Below, piece after piece: positions 30,876 through 35,948 of a stretch of DNA of 35,948 nt. The DNA is taken from the NCBI GenBank assembly GCA_027576995.1, contig JANBQC010000270.1, forward strand, positions 1 to 35,948. The letters are read 5' to 3'. The position numbers and the translations under genes were made by a program. The DNA comes from Dimargaris cristalligena (Eukaryota > Kickxellomycota > Dimargaritomycetes > Dimargaritales > Dimargaritaceae). Position 1 is the stretch's first letter, and each line of letters opens with the position of its first letter. Below the pieces are notes generated by a model, which saw only the letters and a program-made list of their open reading frames with translations, did not search any database and was not told the DNA's origin.

Positions 30876-32453
30876 TTATTCATCAACTCGGGTGCGTTTG
30901 CCATTTTTTCGATCTCCGCCCAAAGCGTCTATTGGTCCGGAAGGAAAACTGGACGCCGAAAATACCCGGGATCTTTTATGTGGGGAGTCATCGAATCCTG
31001 GCTCCTTCACTGATGGCGTATTTTCCCGGTTTTCTGTACTACTAGGAGTTGCTCCGAAGGTTGAGTCGTCAACGGCTGCTTCCTCATGGCGCCGGATATG
31101 GTCCGCCAATTTGCGTCGCTCCATTTTCTTGAGATTCATGAAAGTAAGGGTTTCGTAATCGTCGAGGGAGATATTAGCGGGTCCACTTAAAGGTGGCCGA
31201 GTCGGAGCAGTTGTCGAAGTCGTCGAGGCGGACGGAGTTGACCGAGGTAATCGGCCAATGCTAGGGAATGAAGAAAACGATGGTGGGACGGTTGGTAATG
31301 GTATAGTTGTAGTAGGCTGGGGCGGAATACAAGTTGGTTCCGTGGGTGCTGGTGGTGGTGAGTTTGACGGGGATGGAGGTTGTGGGGGCGACGAAGGGGC
31401 GTCTTGGCCGGGCGGGTGTTCCGACGCCATCGGAACCGGGCGATCATTCTGGTCGGTTAGCTCGATAATTTTATCAATGACTGCTGGCTGAGTTCCCGTA
31501 GCCCAGCGAATTTTGAATGGTTGGAGCGCCGAATGGGTTGGGCTGGTCATGGCCGAGTACTGTGGGTGGGGAGTAGTATAGTAAGGCCAAGTGCATAGTT
31601 ACTGGTTAGATCTCGTTGTAGTCAAGCATAGTAGACGGTAAACGGTTCAAAGCTGGCTGAGACATTGTTTAGGCTATACGGTCTATTTTTGGCCAACTTA
31701 AAGTACGTGATTGGCGTGAGGTCTTTCACGGCTAGGGGAACGACTTACCGCAGATATAATAGATCGGTACACAATAAGCGCCGATGGCGATTTCTTTGGG
31801 TTCGGGTCCGACATGATAATGTGGTCGATGGGCCCAAAGGTCCTGAATACGGCCTGGAGTTCGGGCTCCCCAATAGTCGATGTATCTGAAGTCAACAGGC
31901 CCCGTTTCCAACGAGCTACAATAGACCGGTCAATTTCCTTAATACCGTCTGATAGGGAGTACTGCCTTAGAATACGCTCTTCATCATCGGCCGCAAGTCG
32001 AGTCCCTGACGATGGTGGTTTGGGTGCCTTATCCCGCTTCGGAGTGGTCCGAAATCCCGCACCGCCCTTTCCTTCCGCTCGCCGGGCCGACGCCGTTTCT
32101 GGGGTTGGCGGATATTGGGAGGTTGGGGCACCGGGGGGCTGCTGATACCGTTCCCGGGCCTGACGCTCGGCCCGCTCCAGCTCCTCCTTCATGGCCCGCC
32201 GCTTCAGGTCCATATCCGCGTGTTTTTGCTGGCGGGCCTGTTTGGCCCGAATGGTGTCGTCGTAGTCCTGTTTCTTAGTCGCATCGGTGAGTGTTTCGTA
32301 GGCTATGGTTAATTCGTGGAATCGCTGGGCGGCGGTGGGATCGTTGGGGTTCTTGTCCGGATGGAGCCGGAGGGCCCGCACGCGGTAGGCTTTGGTGATT
32401 TCCTTGGCCGTGCTGGTCAGAGAAATACCCAGCATCTCGTAATGGTCGGCCAT
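30876..32453 (-). CDS. DNAJC17/Cwf23-type J-domain and RRM protein
   Basis: The DNAJC17/Cwf23 family associates with the spliceosome and is linked to its assembly and disassembly. Exon 1 (32453-31749) and exon 2 (31559-30876) join in phase across a 189-bp intron to give 462 residues. The J domain occupies 1-70 with HPDKNPND at 31-38, then a basic coiled coil (about 70-105), a linker, and an RRM at about 177-255 interrupted by the intron after LIVYRSIISA. Joined, it continues YSAMTSPTHSALQPFKIRW, matching the family's RRM end (a Trp-containing last strand). The C-terminal DDYETLTFMNLKKMERRKL (368-386) is the family's last conserved block. A 100-residue Pro/Ser/Thr-rich insert and a basic NLS-like tail make it longer than the roughly 300-residue relatives. 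The upstream TTG at 32543 is not a start. Confidence 0.9.
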
Positions 32454-33644
32454 GGTGTCAATGTTGGGGATGCAGTTGACAATGGGTGTGGGTAGACGAT
32501 GGTAGAAGTGAGACCAGAAAATTTGGTTAGCGCATGCGCTCAATGGGCAGGAAATGTGCGAACCAAATAAGAATGCCGTACAAATGGAGTCACACTAGGA
32601 ACCGATTGGTAAGAAATATAGGAGAGCGGGTTGTTGAATCTAAGATAAAGGGTGACACCCCGTGTTGGGCTACGTGTTTTGCCATTCCCCCTCTCACTTT
32701 AGTATGCTTAATTTTTTGATGCGGTACGGTAAATCTTTCCCTTCCTGCATACGCTTATATTATAGATGATGAAGAGGTTTACTTTTGCGACTCCGTCAGA
32801 CTCGCTAGATACTATTAATAGATCCCAATTGAATATCCGACCCAGCCGTGGAACCGAGCGGCTGTCCCCCCCGGTTCTCTCCTTCGCAATTATTGTACCC
32901 AACCAGTTTATTGGATTGATTTAGACATCCCGGTTTACACTGTGAAGTTATATTGTAGCCGCCGAGCATCGGTATGCTAGATTAGTTTCATGCGGTAGCG
33001 TTGGTCAGCCATGTTTAGCACAACGGCTGCCCATTTAACTTGCCTGTATCTATAACCACTTATTTTCGCAGTCATCTAGTGCAGGTGAGGCGGTGCCTGT
33101 TCAATTAACGGACTCGGTATCTAATTTAGGATAATGGCCTGGGCCCGAATAGCCCGCGTCCACTTAAGAATAGCCGGCCCAATTCGCCCCAAATACCCTT
33201 ATTGACAAGAAGACCAAAAACTGGCCAATGTTTGATCGTTACGACTACCGCACGCTCCAGCCTAATACGACCACTATATTTAATTACCTACATATCCCGG
33301 AATCCGCCGTCGCGGAGGCGCACGGGGGGAGTACAGACACCCCTTCTTTGTCAGCGGAGAGTGGGGGAGTCCCCCACCCAATCCCTGCGGTAACGGTAAA
33401 TTTACTTTAGGAGAATTGCCCACGCCTCCCCCCTTTCCCAGCTGAGCTGAGTGACGTTCCAGCAGCACACGTGAATGAGGTCAGCACACTTTCCTCCAAC
33501 CCGCATACCTCCTACTCGCCTACCTATAAGACTCTCCAACTAAGACCCCTCTCCCCTCTCTTTCGCCCTCACACCCTTGTTACTCTGCTAATTTACCTAC
33601 CACTTCGTTCCACTGCACGCTTTTACGGCATTCCCTCCCGCAAC
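32454..33644. other. Divergent promoter region, no gene
   Basis: 1.2 kb between two divergent genes. No frame here is convincing. The last 250 bases before 33645 are pyrimidine-rich, fitting the leader of the flavoprotein gene. The in-frame extension up to 33471 starts with GTG and is probably leader sequence. Confidence 0.45.
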
Positions 33645-35396
33645 ATGCCTCGTACAAATACCTTACCCGCCTGGAAAACCCTACTCCAGGCCAGTCTAAC
33701 CAAGAATATCGAACTAGCCGCCCAACCCGGTGAGTTTTAACTGCGAACGGTCTACCGGCTTCTCCCTTAGCTTACCAACGGACAAATCATTAGGAGGCGG
33801 CTGGGTTGCGGATAGTTGTGACTTCCCTCTCTTCTGAACAGCGACGCCCCACATTTGGCCTCCATCACTAACAGACATTTCCAAAAAAAATATCCTTTCA
33901 ACTCCCCGCCCTGGTGTTCTTATCCTCTAACCACCTTGCACTATACTCGCCGTTTACTTCCATTTTTCGCTATCTATTATATCAGCACAGGTTCATTATA
34001 CCCAGCTATCGACCTTAGACACCAGTGGTCAACCCGCCAACCGAACGGTAGTATTCCGCGGATTCGCCGGTGAGAAGCCTCAGCACCCGGCCCTCGCCAG
34101 TTTCATCGATGCCCAGGTTATCACCAATCTCACCGAGAAAAACAGTCAGCGCCCGAGTCTGTCCGCACTTGGCCAATACCAATCCGAGCTCTTAGTATTC
34201 ACTGCCCATTTAAAGAGCGAAAAAATCTCCGAGATTCAAAAGTCGCCCACATCGGAACTCTGCTGGTAAGTTACATCGACAATGGGCCAAGGTCATATGG
34301 GTGGGTAAGTGAGGCATAGCCCTGGTGCACTGCTGATACGGTGGTTTAAAAATGTGCCACTTGGAATGAACATATCGTTCATCAATTGGCCGACCAGGCC
34401 ACTTAACATTCCTGCAGTTTCTTAGGGATGCGCACAGTCGTATCATACCTAATTTTTTCATTCTGCCCATGTCCTTCATTTTCTAATATTAGGTTTATGC
34501 CGCATACCAATGAGCAATACCGTCTCAAGGGGCAGATGTACCTCATCACGTCCCCCACTTACTACGGCCAGAATGTGGCCGCGGAGCAGAAATACCGGGC
34601 CGTCGATGACTTCCTCCGTCAATTCTGCCACCCAATAACGGGGTCCGATGGGTCTTCGCCTACCATGGCCACTGCATCACCCACAGCAGCCCCCCTCAAT
34701 TGGGAACTTCTTCGCCTGAACCACTACTTTCACATGCCCGCTGAACTACGCGCCTCTTTCACCTGGGACTACGCCGGCCAGTGCGTTGACCTAATTCCTA
34801 AACAGGAGCGGCCCAATGCCCATCTTCAAGTACAACAGTGTACTCGGCTGGGCGATATTCCCACCCAACCCGCCCCTACTACTAACGATCCAGCCACGGA
34901 TTTGGCTTCGACTTTGACAATCACTCCGGGCCTGGACACCGCCTCCGTGGAGTACCGTCGGACCCAGCACGCTCTCCAGAATTTTGTACTCCTCCTGTTA
35001 AAGGTCGACCAAGTGGACCGGTGTCAGCTCGGTTCGTGGCCTGCCCAGCGGACCTTTTACGTGCGTCGGGAACGAATTCACCAGCTACCTGGTCACCGGT
35101 TCCGGGGTGCGGCCGAATTAGAGGCCAGCGGTGCTTCCACCACCCCAGCTGCCCCGGGCCAGACCCCTCCTATTGAGGATTCAGCTACGGGTAGCTCAGT
35201 GAACTCGCCAGCCATCGGCATAGCCAACACCACCACAGCTACTACCGCCACTGCGTGTATTTTGGGTGAAAATAGCGTACTCGTACCGGAAATCACCGAC
35301 CCCGCCTCGACCTACCCAGATGTAACTCCGACCGTGAATTTACCACCAGTTGAACAGACCGACCCAGAGTGGCTTGTGTTAGACGTGATCGCTTAA
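33645..35396 (+). CDS. Alr4036-type pyridoxamine-phosphate-oxidase-like FMN-binding protein
   Basis: A split-barrel flavoprotein of the Pyridox_oxase_2 (Alr4036) family; members bind FMN but most lack a proven reaction. Exons 33645-33729, 33986-34265 and 34493-35396 join in phase to 422 residues. The family N-terminus LPAWKTLLQASLTKN is followed by VHYTQLSTLD, then PANRTVVFRGFAG (45-57), LLVFTAHLKSEKISEI, and SELCW-FMPHTNEQYRLKG, whose Trp122 codon is split by intron 2. Later HALQNFVLLLLKVDQVD and a QR-containing strand complete the barrel. The region after about residue 320 is low-complexity Thr/Ala/Pro-rich, ending in a short hydrophobic EWLVLDVIA. The protein is longer than the 200-250 residues usual for the family. 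Acceptors were chosen by phase: only the CAG at 33985 keeps the barrel in frame. Confidence 0.9.
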
Positions 35397-35766
35397 AAAC
35401 CATAGTCACACTCCGTCCCCTTTGATAAACAGTGTCAACTGGGCTAGTTGCTATTTGTTGATGGCATATTTTATAGGAAATGGGTATGCATAATATAACT
35501 ACTGCACGTATATAATGAAATGTCCTTGCTATTGTTACGGGTAAAGGAGCCCTTTGGGCGCCCTCTATGGACATTTAAGGTCTAAGGGACTAGGAATAGC
35601 TATTATACCTTTATCAATGAAAATAGTACATAATAATAGGAGGAAAGAGGGGGGGGGGGTTCAGGCTCGTCGATGGATTCGTTATTTGCAATGGCATGAG
35701 AATGGTGGTTAAAAATTCGACTAAGGAACCAATTAGGGATGGATGCATAATCATTCAAAAGATTAA
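35397..35766. other. 3' spacer between the flavoprotein gene and tRNA-Lys
   Basis: No gene is visible. A run of eleven Gs lies at 35649-35659. TTTT on the minus strand (complement of 35756-35759) follows the tRNA 3' end and could serve as the RNA polymerase III terminator. Confidence 0.4.
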
Positions 35767-35839
35767 AGCCCAATGCGGGGGTCGAACCCGCAACCTTGAG
35801 ATTAAGAGTCTCACGCTCTACCGATTGAGCTAACCGGGC
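35767..35839 (-). tRNA. tRNA-Lys, anticodon CTT, no intron
   Basis: A 73-nt cloverleaf on the minus strand. The acceptor stem GCCCGGT pairs with ATTGGGC (two G-U pairs). The anticodon stem TGAGA/TCTCA encloses loop CTCTTAA with anticodon CTT. The T-arm is GCGGG-TTCGACC-CCCGC. The A box TAGCTCAATCGG and B box GGTTCGACC are intact. The discriminator is U73, as in yeast tRNA-Lys, rather than G73 of animals. No intron is present, and CCA is not encoded. A short T run follows within about 12 bases. Confidence 0.96.
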
Positions 35840-35867
35840 ATCTTGTTTTTGTTTGCTTCATTTTTAT

Positions 35868-35887
35868 GTAGCCAAATTTTTGGCTAC
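35868..35887. repeat. Perfect 9-bp inverted repeat upstream of tRNA-Lys
   Basis: GTAGCCAAA and TTTGGCTAC are separated by two Ts, about 28 bases upstream of the tRNA 5' end. It may be a protein-binding palindrome, a hairpin or a chance IR; no known fungal pol III element matches. Confidence 0.5.
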
Positions 35888-35948
35888 TCGTTTTCGAACC
35901 GTTCACGACTATCCATCCATCGATTTCGACCCTTCGGGCACCCGCAAG

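Noticed and set aside
31548..31550. ATG in good context as start of a separate proline-rich protein (30876-31550)
   Set aside because: Joining to the upstream J-domain frame through GTAAGT and CACAG in phase restores the RRM and the DNAJC17 C-terminal block, so it is exon 2.
32454..32543. Thirty-residue extension of the J-domain protein
   Set aside because: It begins with TTG, and the J domain follows directly after the ATG at 32453 in a good context.
1..35948. CRISPR arrays, bacterial operons or phage modules
   Set aside because: No regularly spaced repeats are present; spliceosomal introns and all identified genes are eukaryotic.

Overview
This window is nuclear DNA from a fungus. It carries peroxin-14 with a yeast-like Pex13-docking motif, Uba4, Lsm1, a mitochondrial NADP-isocitrate dehydrogenase, transketolase and a small secreted protein. 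Genes are GC-rich, with long antisense open frames as a side effect, and sit in AT-rich spacers of 0.6 to 6 kb. Of ten protein genes, seven have short spliceosomal introns (13 in total, 159-545 bp, GT..AG). An early-diverging, zygomycete-grade fungus fits best, but that placement is inference from overall style, not a marker-gene match.

Layout. 1-1678: no supported gene. 1679-2779 (+): an intronless seven-transmembrane receptor-like protein. 2780-8866: a 6 kb gene-poor block that looks like a transposon graveyard. It holds a 33-bp inverted-repeat pair 0.8 kb apart, an array of nine CCCCT motifs, an LTR-like segment and two solo LTRs in opposite orientation, each with perfect 5-bp target duplications. 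Inside it, 4787-7106 contains only one CpG dinucleotide. 8867-10434 (-): UBA4. 11765-12526 (+): M50B-like membrane metalloprotease. 13276-14382 (+): LSM1 in four short exons, so no single open frame shows it. 14957-16288 (-): PEX14. 18260-20290 (+): mitochondrial NADP-IDH. 22593-23078 (+): unknown cysteine-free secreted protein. 23750-26346 (-): transketolase. 27595-29120 (-): queuosine 5'-phosphate glycosylase/hydrolase family (DUF2419). 30876-32453 (-): a DNAJC17/Cwf23-type J-domain plus RRM splicing cofactor, split across two open frames by an intron inside the RRM. 33645-35396 (+): Alr4036-type FMN-binding flavoprotein. 35767-35839 (-): tRNA-Lys(CTT).

The genes are mostly unrelated housekeeping functions: tRNA thiolation, mRNA decay, peroxisome import, NADPH supply, the pentose phosphate pathway, queuosine salvage and splicing. 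There is no sign of an operon or a metabolic cluster. IDP and transketolase both bear on NADPH or pentose metabolism, and UBA4, QNG1 and tRNA-Lys all touch tRNA modification, but I read this as coincidence. All exon structures were built by hand from splice signals, reading phase and family conservation. The most unusual signals are the sharply bounded CpG desert and the uniformly long branch-point-to-acceptor distance (about 37-76 nt) in all 13 introns.
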